This document shows positions 15,919 to 24,373 of a stretch of 32,595 nucleotides of DNA, in pieces. The notes below the pieces were generated by a model that was given only the letters and a program-made list of their open reading frames with translations, searched no databases and was not told where the DNA came from. Source of the stretch: Bacilli bacterium (GTDB taxonomy: Bacteria > Bacillota_I > Bacilli_A > RF39 > UBA660). Both the position numbers and the translations under genes were made by a program. The stretch spans positions 1 through 32,595 of the forward strand of contig CAAHEL010000021.1 of assembly GCA_900772445.1 (NCBI GenBank), read 5' to 3'. How positions within the stretch are numbered: position 1 is the first letter of the stretch; every line of letters starts with the position of its first letter.

Positions 15919-17592
15919 TTATTCCATATTTTTAACGTCCATAATTATTGGTAATATAATAGGAACCCTACCAGTTTTAGAATCTAATATTGGCATAAGT
16001 TCAGTTATTAATTCACTTTTAATCTCATTAAAATTAAATGATTTCTTAGTTAATTCCCTAGTTATAATTACTTCAGCTTTCTTTTGAATACTATTAATCA
16101 ATTTTTCATTTTCATTTACTAAAATATATCCTCTTGTTGTTATAACCGGAGTTGCTAATAATTTTTTATTAGTAATATCAATATTAGCAATTATTGCTAA
16201 CAAACCATTATTAGACATTAATTTTCTATCATTAATAACAATACTACCAACGTCCCCAATTCTAGAACCATCAACATAAACTTCCCCAGAAGTTACTTTA
16301 CCTGATTTCTTAATACCAGTTTTGGATATTGATAAAACATCACCATTTTCCAAAATAAAAGTATTCTTTTTAGGTATTCCACATTCAATTGCTAAATCAC
16401 AATGATTTTTTAACATACGATATTCACCGTGATAAGGTGCAAAATATTCCGGTTGAAATAACCTTAACATTAATTTTAATTCCTCTTGATTAGCGTGTCC
16501 TGAAGAATGTATTTCAGTCATTGCATTAGTAAATACCTTAACACCCTTAAGATATAACTTATTAATTGTTTTAGCAACCGAAGAAGCATTCCCAGGAATA
16601 GGGGAAGAAGAGAATACAACAATATCATTTGGTATTAATTTTATTTGCTTATGTGTTCCATTAGCAATTCTAGATAATGCTGCAAGAGGTTCTCCCTGAC
16701 TACCAGTACAAAGTAAACATACTTCACTTGGTTTCAAAGTATTTGCTACTTCCGAAGAAATAATAATATTCTTATCCTTAATATATCCACATTTAATTGC
16801 AATATCTACCGAAGTATCCATACTTCTTCCAAATAATACAACCTTTCTCTTATGTTTCTTACAAGTTTCAATAATATGCTTTAACCTATATACATTCGAA
16901 GCAAATGTAGCAATAATTATTCTTTTATCCTTATTTGTTACAAAAATTTCATTTAAGTTTTCATCTACAGTAGATTCACTCAAAGATAAACCTGGTACCA
17001 AAGCATTCGTAGAATCACTCATTAGTAACCTTACTTTTTCTGAACCTATCCTTGCCATTTTATGAATGTTTGCCATTGGTCCAATTGGTGTTAAATCAAA
17101 CTTAAAGTCCCCAGTCATAACAATTGTACCATTTGGTGTATTAATTGATATACCGTGTGAATCTGGTATAGAGTGAGTAGTTCTAAAAAATTCTATATTA
17201 AAATATTTTGTTTTTATTTTTGTTTGTTCGGTATAAATAGTTATATTTTTATAATTTATATTTCTTTCTAATAATTTTTTATCTATTAATTCTTTTGCTT
17301 GCGCTGGCGCATATATCCTAGGAATATTTATACTTTGTAATAAAAATGGTATTCCTCCGATATGGTCTTCGTGTCCGTGTGTAATTAACAACGCTTTTAT
17401 TTTATTTTCATTTTGTTTTAAAAAAGTATAATCTGGTATTACATAGTCTATCCCTAATAATTCATCTTCAGGAAACATAACCCCAGAATCCACAATAATA
17501 ATTTCTGTGTTATGCATAACTACGTACATATTTTTTCCTACTTCCCCAAGTCCTCCAAGGGCAAATACTTTTGTATCTAAATTTCCTTTCAT
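15919..17592 (-). CDS. rnj: Ribonuclease J
   Basis: Endo- and 5'-3' exoribonuclease central to RNA turnover in Bacillota. It is 557 residues long, the usual size, when started at 17592, where AAAGGAG lies just upstream; in-frame codons further up lie in the leader. The metallo-beta-lactamase motif is THGHEDHIGG (His72, His74, Asp76, His77), followed by MTGDFKFD, TGSQGEP and the beta-CASP motif SSGHANQEEL. The C-terminal domain is present. Only one copy is in the window, so J1 or J2 cannot be decided. Confidence 0.95.
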   Translation of the reverse strand: MKGNLDTKVFALGGLGEVGKNMYVVMHNTEIIIVDSGVMFPEDELLGIDYVIPDYTFLKQNENKIKALLITHGHEDHIGGIPFLLQSINIPRIYAPAQAKELIDKKLLERNINYKNITIYTEQTKIKTKYFNIEFFRTTHSIPDSHGISINTPNGTIVMTGDFKFDLTPIGPMANIHKMARIGSEKVRLLMSDSTNALVPGLSLSESTVDENLNEIFVTNKDKRIIIATFASNVYRLKHIIETCKKHKRKVVLFGRSMDTSVDIAIKCGYIKDKNIIISSEVANTLKPSEVCLLCTGSQGEPLAALSRIANGTHKQIKLIPNDIVVFSSSPIPGNASSVAKTINKLYLKGVKVFTNAMTEIHSSGHANQEELKLMLRLFQPEYFAPYHGEYRMLKNHCDLAIECGIPKKNTFILENGDVLSISKTGIKKSGKVTSGEVYVDGSRIGDVGSIVINDRKLMSNNGLLAIIANIDITNKKLLATPVITTRGYILVNENEKLINSIQKKAEVIITRELTKKSFNFNEIKSELITELMPILDSKTGRVPIILPIIMDVKNME

Positions 17593-17665
17593 TTTTCTCC
17601 TTTCCATAAATTTATCCGTTACAAAAAAATAATATAAAATTAAAAAGAATTTCACTCGCTAAAAC

Positions 17666-17694
17666 ATTATACTATATTTTTTATAAAATATCAA
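17666..17694 (-). promoter_or_regulatory. Promoter of the RNase J gene
   Basis: On the minus strand TTGATA, a 17-base spacer and TATAAT. It gives a leader of about 67 bases. Confidence 0.8.
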
Positions 17695-17729
17695 GATTTT
17701 GTTTTTTCTTTAAATTTGTGTAAAGTCAA

Positions 17730-17758
17730 TTTACTAAAAGTAATTTATTTGTTATACT
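17730..17758 (+). promoter_or_regulatory. Promoter of the pgk operon
   Basis: TTTACT, a 17-base spacer and TATACT with extended TGT before it, 23 bases before the pgk start. Confidence 0.75.
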
Positions 17759-17780
17759 TATTATATGATATGGAGGATAT

Positions 17781-18956
17781 ATGAAAACAATTAAAGATTA
17801 TGAATTAAAAAATAAGAAAGTAATTATCAGATGTGATTTTAATGTCCCAATAGTTCACGGAGAAATCAGTGATGATACAAGAATTATTGCTAGTTTAGAA
17901 ACAATTAATTATGCAATAAATAATAATGCTAAAGTTATATTAATGTCCCATTTAGGTAAAGTAAAAACCGAAGAAGATAAAAAGAATAATAGTTTATATA
18001 AAGTATATCTAAAACTAAAAGAATTATTACCTACAAACGTTTACTTTTGTGAAGAAACCAGAGGTAGTAAACTAGATAGTATGGTAAATAACCTAAAAGA
18101 AAAAGAAGTCTTACTAATTGAAAATACCAGATATGAAGATGTTATAGGAAAAAAAGAAAGCACTTGTGATATGGAATTATCTAGTTATTGGGCCTCATTA
18201 GGAGATATATTTATTAATGATGCCTATGGCACACTACATAGAGCACACGCTTCAAATGTAGGTATTAGTAAATTACTTCCTAATGGCATTGGTTTTCTAG
18301 TAATGAATGAAGTAAACAAAATAGATAATTTCCTAAACGATAACTCAAAAGATTTTGTTGTTATTATGGGAGGAAAAAAAGTCAGTGATAAAATTAAAGT
18401 TATTGATAACCTAATAAAAAAATGTGATAAATTACTAATCGGTGGAGCAATGAGTAACACCTTCCTATATGTAATAGGAATTAAAGTAAATATGGAATAT
18501 GTTGATAACGATAGTATAGATTACGTTAAATCATTACTATCTAGTTATAGAGATAAAATAATATTACCCGTTGATTTTGCAGTTAGTAGTTCACTAGAAA
18601 ACCCTAATTGTTATAATAAATCAGTTAATTCTCTAACAGATAACGATATTGGTTACGATATAGGAAAACATACCATTATGTTATTTTTAGATAACCTAAA
18701 AAATGCCTCAAGAGTTCTTATGAATGGACCAGTCGGAGTATTTGAAAATAAATTATATCAAAATGGCACTAAAAGCATCTTTGAATACCTAAAAGAACAT
18801 AACATTAAAACCCTAATCGGTGGAGGAGACTCTGCCTCAGCAGTTAACAATTTAGGTTATGAAGGAGTTTTCTATCACGTATCTACTGGTGGTGGAGCAA
18901 CCCTAGAATATTTGGAAGGTAATGGACTACCAGGTCTAGAAGTTATAAATAAGTAA
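17781..18956 (+). CDS. pgk: Phosphoglycerate kinase
   Basis: Glycolytic enzyme that makes ATP from 1,3-bisphosphoglycerate. The 391 residues contain RCDFNVP, MSHLG, AYGTLHRAHAS, MGGKKVSDKI and the C-terminal nucleotide-site motif GGGDSASA followed by STGGGATLEYLEG. The HLGRPKG motif reads HLGKVKT, so the conserved basic-patch arginine is lysine, and an unusual charged loop follows. Otherwise the key basic residues are kept. GGAGG precedes the ATG. It heads a run with a glycosyltransferase and tpiA; gap is not in the window. Confidence 0.94.
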   Translation: MKTIKDYELKNKKVIIRCDFNVPIVHGEISDDTRIIASLETINYAINNNAKVILMSHLGKVKTEEDKKNNSLYKVYLKLKELLPTNVYFCEETRGSKLDSMVNNLKEKEVLLIENTRYEDVIGKKESTCDMELSSYWASLGDIFINDAYGTLHRAHASNVGISKLLPNGIGFLVMNEVNKIDNFLNDNSKDFVVIMGGKKVSDKIKVIDNLIKKCDKLLIGGAMSNTFLYVIGIKVNMEYVDNDSIDYVKSLLSSYRDKIILPVDFAVSSSLENPNCYNKSVNSLTDNDIGYDIGKHTIMLFLDNLKNASRVLMNGPVGVFENKLYQNGTKSIFEYLKEHNIKTLIGGGDSASAVNNLGYEGVFYHVSTGGGATLEYLEGNGLPGLEVINK

Positions 18957-18989
18957 ATAATATCATCATATAATTAATTAGGTGATTAT

Positions 18990-20153
18990 ATGAGAATTGG
19001 AATATTTACAGATACCTATATTCCCAATGTTAATGGCGTTACAACCTCAGTCATTACATTAAAAGAAGCATTAGAAAAAAAAGGACATACCGTCTATATT
19101 GTTACAGTAAATAACGCTAAATATAAGTTTAATTATGAAAATAGAATTATAAAAATACCAGGTATTAAAACAGGAATATATGATTATAGATTAACAGAAA
19201 TCTATTCCTTTAAAGCAATTGATATTATAAAAAAACTTAATCTAGATATCATTCATTCCCAAACAGAATTTGGTATTGGTACCTTTGCTAGAATAGTAGC
19301 AAAAAAATACCATATACCTTTAGTACATACCTATCATACAATGTATGAAGACTGTGGTTATTACATTACTAAAGGTTATTTCCCTAAAATTAGCAAAAGA
19401 CTAATCAAAAGATTTACCTTATTCTATTGTGATAAAACAGTTGATGAATTAATTGTACCAACCTATAAAACATATAAATTATTTAAAGATAAATATAAAG
19501 TAAAAAGAGATATCAGTATAATTGAAACAGGTATTGACATAAAAAAATTTAACCTAAACAAAAAAATTAATAAAGATATCGAAAGAAAAAAACTAGGTTT
19601 ATCTAAAAATGATTTTGTCTTATTAAGTCTAGGTAGAATAGCCAAAGAAAAAAATCTTGATTTCTTAATCGAAAGTATGAATAATTTTAAAAACACTAAT
19701 ATTAAACTTCTTATCATAGGTAATGGTCCTTATGAAAAAAAATTAAAAAAAGATGTTATAAAATATAATCTTAGTAATAACATTATTTTTAAAAAGAAAG
19801 TCCCTTGGAATCTTGTATATAAATATTACAAATTAAGTGATTTATTTGTTACTGCTTCCCATAGTGAAACCCAAGGACTAACCGTACTTGAAGCACTTTC
19901 TTCAGGTATTCCAGTAGTATGTATTAATGATGATAGTTTTAAAAATGTCGTTATTAATAATATTAATGGTAAAATATTTAAAAATAAAAAAGAATTCACA
20001 AATATTATTAACACATTATATAAAGATAAAAAATTATTAAATAAATTTATAAATAATGCCACAATAACTGGTGAATGCTTTTCAATAGATAAATTCTGTG
20101 ATAGAATTATAAATGTATATAAAAAAGCAATAAATAATAAGAATAAGGAATGA
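18990..20153 (+). CDS. GT4 family glycosyltransferase, possibly diacylglycerol glucosyltransferase
   Basis: The 387-residue GT-B fold enzyme opens MRIGIFTDTYIPNVNGVTTSV and carries the GT4 donor-site motif SETQGLTVLEALSSGIPVV (the EX7E pair). The N-terminal pattern and HTYHTMYEDCGYY resemble the monoglucosyldiacylglycerol synthases of Acholeplasma and of Bacillota, which make the anchor glycolipid, so that role is likely but not proven. GGTGAT precedes the ATG. The TGA stop overlaps the region before tpiA. Confidence 0.85.
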   Translation: MRIGIFTDTYIPNVNGVTTSVITLKEALEKKGHTVYIVTVNNAKYKFNYENRIIKIPGIKTGIYDYRLTEIYSFKAIDIIKKLNLDIIHSQTEFGIGTFARIVAKKYHIPLVHTYHTMYEDCGYYITKGYFPKISKRLIKRFTLFYCDKTVDELIVPTYKTYKLFKDKYKVKRDISIIETGIDIKKFNLNKKINKDIERKKLGLSKNDFVLLSLGRIAKEKNLDFLIESMNNFKNTNIKLLIIGNGPYEKKLKKDVIKYNLSNNIIFKKKVPWNLVYKYYKLSDLFVTASHSETQGLTVLEALSSGIPVVCINDDSFKNVVINNINGKIFKNKKEFTNIINTLYKDKKLLNKFINNATITGECFSIDKFCDRIINVYKKAINNKNKE

Positions 20154-20158
20154 TTTTG

Positions 20159-20854
20159 ATGGATAAAGTAATAGTTTTAAATAATAAAATGAATTTGTTG
20201 TATGATGATGTATATGAATATATCGAAAGACTAAATAAATATGATAAAAGACTTATCATATGTCCTTCGGATATTTATTTAAGTTTATTCTTAGTTAACT
20301 CTAACCACGAAATAGGTAGTCAAAATGTTTTCTATGAAAACTCTGGAGCATATACCGGAGAAATATCTCCCTTACAATTAAAAAATATGGATATTAATTA
20401 TTCCATAATAGGACATTCAGAAAGAAAGAAAATTGGAGAAACAGATAATATTATTAATAAAAAAATAATATCTTGCCTAGATAATAACATTATACCAATT
20501 GTCTGTATTGGGGAAGAAAATAAGAATAACTTTAAAGAAGAAATAGATAAACAATTAAAAAACTATTTAAAGAAAATAGATAATATTGATTTTATTTATT
20601 TTGCATATGAACCAGTATGGTTAATAGGAAGTAGTACCGTAGAAACTAATCAAATAAAAGACAATATAAATTATTTAGTTAATTATTTCAAAGAAAAATA
20701 TAACAAAATACCTTGCTTACTTTATGGTGGCGGAGTTAGTTCAGATAATATTAACGATATAATTAATATTGATAATATCGAAGGAGTTGTTTTAGGAGAA
20801 ATATCTTCAGACATAAATAAATTAGAAAGTATAATTGATGTTTTAGAGAAGTAG
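20159..20854 (+). CDS. tpiA: Triosephosphate isomerase (divergent)
   Basis: Interconverts dihydroxyacetone phosphate and glyceraldehyde 3-phosphate. The catalytic Lys (NNKMN), His (IGHSER) and Glu (AYEPVW) are present, with GAYTGEIS. The protein is short (231 residues against about 250) and differs in places: NWKMN reads NNKMN, loop 6 reads PVWLIGSS, YGGSV reads YGGGV, and the C-terminal phosphate loop reads LGEISS. I chose the ATG at 20159 because AAGGA lies nine bases before it. The ATG at 20150 touches that ribosome site. Confidence 0.88.
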   Translation: MDKVIVLNNKMNLLYDDVYEYIERLNKYDKRLIICPSDIYLSLFLVNSNHEIGSQNVFYENSGAYTGEISPLQLKNMDINYSIIGHSERKKIGETDNIINKKIISCLDNNIIPIVCIGEENKNNFKEEIDKQLKNYLKKIDNIDFIYFAYEPVWLIGSSTVETNQIKDNINYLVNYFKEKYNKIPCLLYGGGVSSDNINDIINIDNIEGVVLGEISSDINKLESIIDVLEK

Positions 20855-20887
20855 TTTAAAAAATTATTTCTCTTTTGTTTTTTTCAC
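20845..20887 (+). terminator. Intrinsic terminator of the pgk operon
   Basis: A 13-pair stem with two G-U pairs (20845-20857 with 20861-20873) whose left arm contains the tpiA stop codon, followed by a T-rich tract. Confidence 0.85.
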
Positions 20888-20894
20888 ATTCTTT

Positions 20895-20928
20895 TTCGAC
20901 AAAAAATGACAAGCAGTAGTTGTATAAT
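20895..20928 (+). promoter_or_regulatory. spo0A promoter with 0A-box-like site
   Basis: TTCGACA (20895-20901), the reverse complement of the Spo0A box TGTCGAA, lies 21 bases before a TATAAT (20923-20928). No good -35 is present at normal spacing, as in Spo0A-activated promoters. This suggests autoregulation. Confidence 0.55.
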
Positions 20929-20952
20929 TTTAGTATATTAAAGGAGGACAAT

Positions 20953-21723
20953 ATGAAGGAAAAAATTAGAGTTTTAATGATTGATGATAATACTAGTTTA
21001 ATAGATATGTTAAAAGAGTATTTTAGTGCAGGAGACAAAATAGAAATTACAGTAACTGGTAGTGATGGCGAAGAAGGATTAAAAAAGATTATAGAATGTG
21101 AAGACGAATACGATATTATACTTTTAGATTTAGTTATGCCAAATAAAGATGGACTTTATGTCCTTGAAGAATTAAAAAAGAAAGGTATTACAAAAAATAT
21201 CATAGTACAAACTTCCTATAACGCTCCAGATACAATAAGAAAAGTTAGTGAATATGGAGTAAACTATTACATACTAAAACCATATGAATTAGAGGATATA
21301 GAAAATAGAATACTAGACGTCTTTAAAATCATAGATAGAAAAGGAATTAATTTATATCAAAATAATATCCAAATATCTATAACCAAAATGTTACACGAAT
21401 TAGGTATGCCTTCCCATATAAAAGGTTACCAATACATAAGAGAAGGAATTAATATGGTTTATGATAGACCAGAAATAGTCGGAGGTATAACTAAAGAATT
21501 ATATCCCGATATTGCTAGTAAATATGATACAACAGTATCAAGAGTAGAAAGAGCAATAAGACACGCTATCGAAGTAAGTTGGAATAGAGGTAACTGGGAC
21601 TTTATGGAAGAAGTATTCGGTCATAGTGTCGATATAGATAAAGCAAAACCAACCAATAGTGAATTTATTGTTACTATCGCAGATAAATTAAGATTAGAAT
21701 ATATGAAACAAACTAGTTATTAA
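20953..21723 (+). CDS. spo0A: Sporulation master regulator Spo0A
   Basis: Response regulator that binds DNA at 0A boxes when phosphorylated. The receiver domain (about 1-125) has the acidic pair Asp11/Asp12, phosphoacceptor Asp59 in LLDLVMPNKDG, TS at 87-88 and Lys109. The C-terminal domain has the near-invariant Spo0A signatures HIKGYQYIREGI, TTVSRVERAIRHAIEVSW and KPTNSEFIVTIADKLRLE. The start at 20953 follows AAGGAGG and gives 256 residues, close to the usual 260. It stands alone between two terminators, away from the common spoIVB neighbour. No other sporulation gene is in the window. Confidence 0.95.
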   Translation: MKEKIRVLMIDDNTSLIDMLKEYFSAGDKIEITVTGSDGEEGLKKIIECEDEYDIILLDLVMPNKDGLYVLEELKKKGITKNIIVQTSYNAPDTIRKVSEYGVNYYILKPYELEDIENRILDVFKIIDRKGINLYQNNIQISITKMLHELGMPSHIKGYQYIREGINMVYDRPEIVGGITKELYPDIASKYDTTVSRVERAIRHAIEVSWNRGNWDFMEEVFGHSVDIDKAKPTNSEFIVTIADKLRLEYMKQTSY

Positions 21724-21738
21724 TTAGTTTGTTTTTTT
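21706..21738 (+). terminator. Intrinsic terminator after spo0A
   Basis: A 10-pair stem AAACAAACTA/TAGTTTGTTT followed by a T run. The left arm lies in the last codons. Confidence 0.85.
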
Positions 21739-21752
21739 CGAGATGTTTTTTC

Positions 21753-21781
21753 TTTACTAAGTTTATAATATTTGTTATAAT
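21753..21781 (+). promoter_or_regulatory. Promoter of the unknown ectodomain/flavin operon
   Basis: TTTACT, spacer 17, TATAAT with extended TGT, 24 bases before the start codon. Confidence 0.75.
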
Positions 21782-21804
21782 TTGTATGGTAGGGAAGTGG
21801 TAGT

Positions 21805-23007
21805 ATGAGTAATATAGATACTGAATTTATGCAAGATATTGAAAAGAGTGATAAAAACAGTAAAATAAAAATAATTGTTTTAATAATTATAATTACAATA
21901 CTTGGAATAATTTTAGGATATAAATATTTTAGTTATAAATTATCCCCAATAAATATTGTTAATAATTTTTTAGATACCAGTTATAATAAAATTAATAAAC
22001 TAGGTAATAAATATATGTTAAAAGATAAATATAAAATTGATGGAGAAAGTAAATTAGTATATGATAATAGTAATTTAGTTTTAGATTACAATATGGAATT
22101 TGATTATAATGATAACATATTATATGGAGATATTTCTTATTATGAAGATAATAAAGAATTAGTAAACGTTAAATATTATAATAAACAAAATGATGTTTAT
22201 TTATTCTTTAAAGATATCTATGATAAAGTAATAGTTAGTAATAATAAAAATCTAATGATATTTAGAGAATATACTTATGGAGATGTTGATAGATTTATAT
22301 ATTTAACTAAAGAAATAATTAAAGATAATCTAAATGAATCTGATATTGTTGTTAGTAGTGATAAAATAGATATTAATAATAATAATGTTAAAGTAGATAA
22401 ATATATGATAAGTTTATCTGGTAGTAAATTATTTAGTTCAATGAAAAAAAATGATGAATATGTTAATTTAATAGGCTTATTTTTAAATATTAGTAAAGAA
22501 GATGTTAAGAATTTACTTGATAATTATATTGATAGTAATGATGTTATTAATTTTAATATTTATTTTACTAATTCATTATTTAATAAAAATATCGTAGGTA
22601 TTAGCTATAAAAAATCTTATTTATATGTTTATAATGGTTATTATTCTTTATTATGTAATATTAAAGATAATGTTATTTCTATTAATGGTAATAAAAATGA
22701 TAAAGATATTAATTTAGAAGTTTATAATAATAATAAATTTATTAGTAATGTTAGTCTAGGAGATAATAATATTAGTGTTACTGGGGAAGATAATTTTAAT
22801 ATAAGTTATTCTGATAATAAATTAGTTTTATCTTTTGTATATGATAAATATAAAGTAGAAAGTAATATATACTTCTCTAAAATAGATAATATCAGTAAAT
22901 TTGATTACAGTAACAGTGTAAATATAACGGATATTGATAGTGATATTATTGATAAATTTATAAATGTGTTTAAAAAAAGTAAAATTATTAAATTATTAGG
23001 GGAATAG
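21805..23007 (+). CDS. Unknown single-pass membrane protein with large extracytoplasmic domain
   Basis: A 400-residue protein with a short charged cytosolic N terminus, one helix (about residues 23-43) and about 355 residues outside. The ectodomain is very rich in Asn, Asp, Lys, Tyr and Ser, and reads as repeating beta-strands (many YxxNKxxxxN-like patterns), with no Cys motif or catalytic motif that I can see. I do not recognise the family. It is the first gene of a run with a NusG domain II protein, a Gx-type membrane protein and an FMN lipoprotein, only one base apart from the second, so a role with that envelope redox set is suggested by context only. The ribosome site is weak (AGGGAAG). 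Confidence 0.65.
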   Translation: MSNIDTEFMQDIEKSDKNSKIKIIVLIIIITILGIILGYKYFSYKLSPINIVNNFLDTSYNKINKLGNKYMLKDKYKIDGESKLVYDNSNLVLDYNMEFDYNDNILYGDISYYEDNKELVNVKYYNKQNDVYLFFKDIYDKVIVSNNKNLMIFREYTYGDVDRFIYLTKEIIKDNLNESDIVVSSDKIDINNNNVKVDKYMISLSGSKLFSSMKKNDEYVNLIGLFLNISKEDVKNLLDNYIDSNDVINFNIYFTNSLFNKNIVGISYKKSYLYVYNGYYSLLCNIKDNVISINGNKNDKDINLEVYNNNKFISNVSLGDNNISVTGEDNFNISYSDNKLVLSFVYDKYKVESNIYFSKIDNISKFDYSNSVNITDIDSDIIDKFINVFKKSKIIKLLGE

Positions 23008-23008
23008 T

Positions 23009-23347
23009 ATGAATAAAAATGATATATTATTAATAATTATTGTTTTGGTTATTGTTGGTTGTTTTTATATATTTAAAAGTAATAATAATGGTATTGCTTA
23101 TGTTTATTATAATGATGAATTAATTAAAGAAATAGATTTAAGTAATGATGGTGAATACTCTGTTAAAGGATATAATGGAGATGTTGTATTTGAAGTTAAA
23201 GATAATAAAATTAGAGTAAAAGAAGAAGTTTCTCCCAGACATCTATGTTCTAAAGAAGGATATTCTGATGTTATTGTTTGTTTACCTAATAAAATTATAG
23301 TTAAAGTTAATAGAAAAGATAATCAAATTGATGGGGTGGTTAAATAA
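23009..23347 (+). CDS. NusG domain II-containing protein
   Basis: A 112-residue protein with one N-terminal helix (about 5-22) and a small beta-rich outer domain. The ending CSKEGYSDVIVCLPNKIIVKV is the hallmark of the NusG_II family, where two Cys residues flank the segment. These proteins are found beside Gx-type and FMN-binding proteins in Bacillota; the function is not settled. AGGGGAA precedes the ATG. Its stop overlaps the next start as TAATG. Confidence 0.85.
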   Translation: MNKNDILLIIIVLVIVGCFYIFKSNNNGIAYVYYNDELIKEIDLSNDGEYSVKGYNGDVVFEVKDNKIRVKEEVSPRHLCSKEGYSDVIVCLPNKIIVKVNRKDNQIDGVVK

Positions 23348-23844
23348 TGAATTTAAAAAAAGTAATTAGATTATCTATGTTAATTAGTTTATCTGTTGTT
23401 ATTAGTATAATAGAAAGTTATATACCTATATTTAATAATATTGTCCCAGGTTTAAGACTTGGTTTATCTAATATTATTATTTTATTTGTTTTATATAAAT
23501 ATAGTTTTAAAGATAGTTTATATGTATCTGTTGTTAGAGTAATTATTGTTTCTTTAATTAGAACAGGATTTCTTAGTTTCTTTTTTAGTTTATCTGGTGC
23601 TATATTTAGCTTATTATCAATGTATCTAGTAAAGAAAATTAAGTTGTTTTCAATTGTTGGAGTTAGTATTATTGGTTCAATATTTCATAGTATCGGACAA
23701 ATTATAATAGCAATTATCTTACTTAATAATAGTAATATTATTTATTACTTACCTTATTTACTTTTATTTTCAGTGCCTACTGGTATTATTACAGGATTAA
23801 TTACTAAAAAACTTATGAAAATAGATGTAAATATTATTGATTAA
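23347..23844 (+). CDS. Gx transporter family / heptaprenyl diphosphate synthase component I-like membrane protein
   Basis: A 165-residue membrane protein of about five helices. The pattern IPGLRLGLSNIIIL near residues 31-46 is the signature of PF07456 (called Gx transporter or Hpre_diP_synt_I). These resemble ECF transporter S-components. In many Bacillota the gene lies next to NusG domain II and FMN-binding proteins, as here. The substrate is unproven; a quinone-related or flavin-related molecule is inferred from context. The start is coupled to the preceding gene. Confidence 0.85.
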   Translation: MNLKKVIRLSMLISLSVVISIIESYIPIFNNIVPGLRLGLSNIIILFVLYKYSFKDSLYVSVVRVIIVSLIRTGFLSFFFSLSGAIFSLLSMYLVKKIKLFSIVGVSIIGSIFHSIGQIIIAIILLNNSNIIYYLPYLLLFSVPTGIITGLITKKLMKIDVNIID

Positions 23845-23865
23845 CTAAAAAAAATAATTTATAAT
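23837..23865 (+). promoter_or_regulatory. Internal promoter for the FMN-binding lipoprotein
   Basis: TTGATT, a 17-base spacer and TATAAT, overlapping the end of the upstream gene. A second TATAAT follows directly at 23866. Confidence 0.6.
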
Positions 23866-23885
23866 TATAATGGAAGGTGAATATG

Positions 23886-24332
23886 ATGAAGAAATTAAAA
23901 TATGTTGTTTGCTTACTTATGGTAGTAATGCTTGTTGGTTGTGGTAAAAAGTATAATGCCGGAGAATACGTTGGTAGTGTAATTGATAGTTATGGTGGAG
24001 AAAATAATACCGCCACTGCCAAAGTAACAATTGATGACTCTGGTAAAATTACTGATGTATATTTAGATACTACTTACACTAAAGATGGAGTAGAAACTAC
24101 TAAAAAGACTTTAAAAGAAGATTATGGTATGTTAAATCATCCTTACGGTTCAACAGTCGGAGAATGGTATCAACAAGTTGAAAAACTAGAACAAGCAGTT
24201 ATTGATAACCAAGGAATTGACTTTTTAAACCTTGATGAAGATGGTTATACTGATGCAGTTAGTGGTTGTACTATTAAAATTGATGCTTTATATCAAGCAT
24301 TAAATGATGCTTTAGAAAAAGCAAAGAAGTAA
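23886..24332 (+). CDS. FMN-binding domain lipoprotein
   Basis: A 148-residue lipoprotein. The signal peptide ends in LVGC, the lipobox, so it should be anchored on the outer face of the membrane. The rest is one FMN-binding domain (PF04205), with GEYVGSV near its start and DAVSGCT near its end. In this family ApbE joins FMN to the Thr of such a (S)GxT motif. By family knowledge it would carry electrons in an extracellular flavin pathway like PplA of Listeria, but has a single domain. ApbE is not in the window. Either of two adjacent ATGs (23883, 23886) may be used; the second has better spacing from AAGG. Confidence 0.88.
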   Translation: MKKLKYVVCLLMVVMLVGCGKKYNAGEYVGSVIDSYGGENNTATAKVTIDDSGKITDVYLDTTYTKDGVETTKKTLKEDYGMLNHPYGSTVGEWYQQVEKLEQAVIDNQGIDFLNLDEDGYTDAVSGCTIKIDALYQALNDALEKAKK

Positions 24333-24340
24333 ATTATGTA

Positions 24341-24373
24341 AAGGAACTTGTTTCGACAAGTTTCTTTTTTTTT
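24341..24373 (+). terminator. Intrinsic terminator after the FMN lipoprotein
   Basis: AGGAACTTG/CAAGTTTCT stem with loop TTTCGA, then a long T run. Confidence 0.88.
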
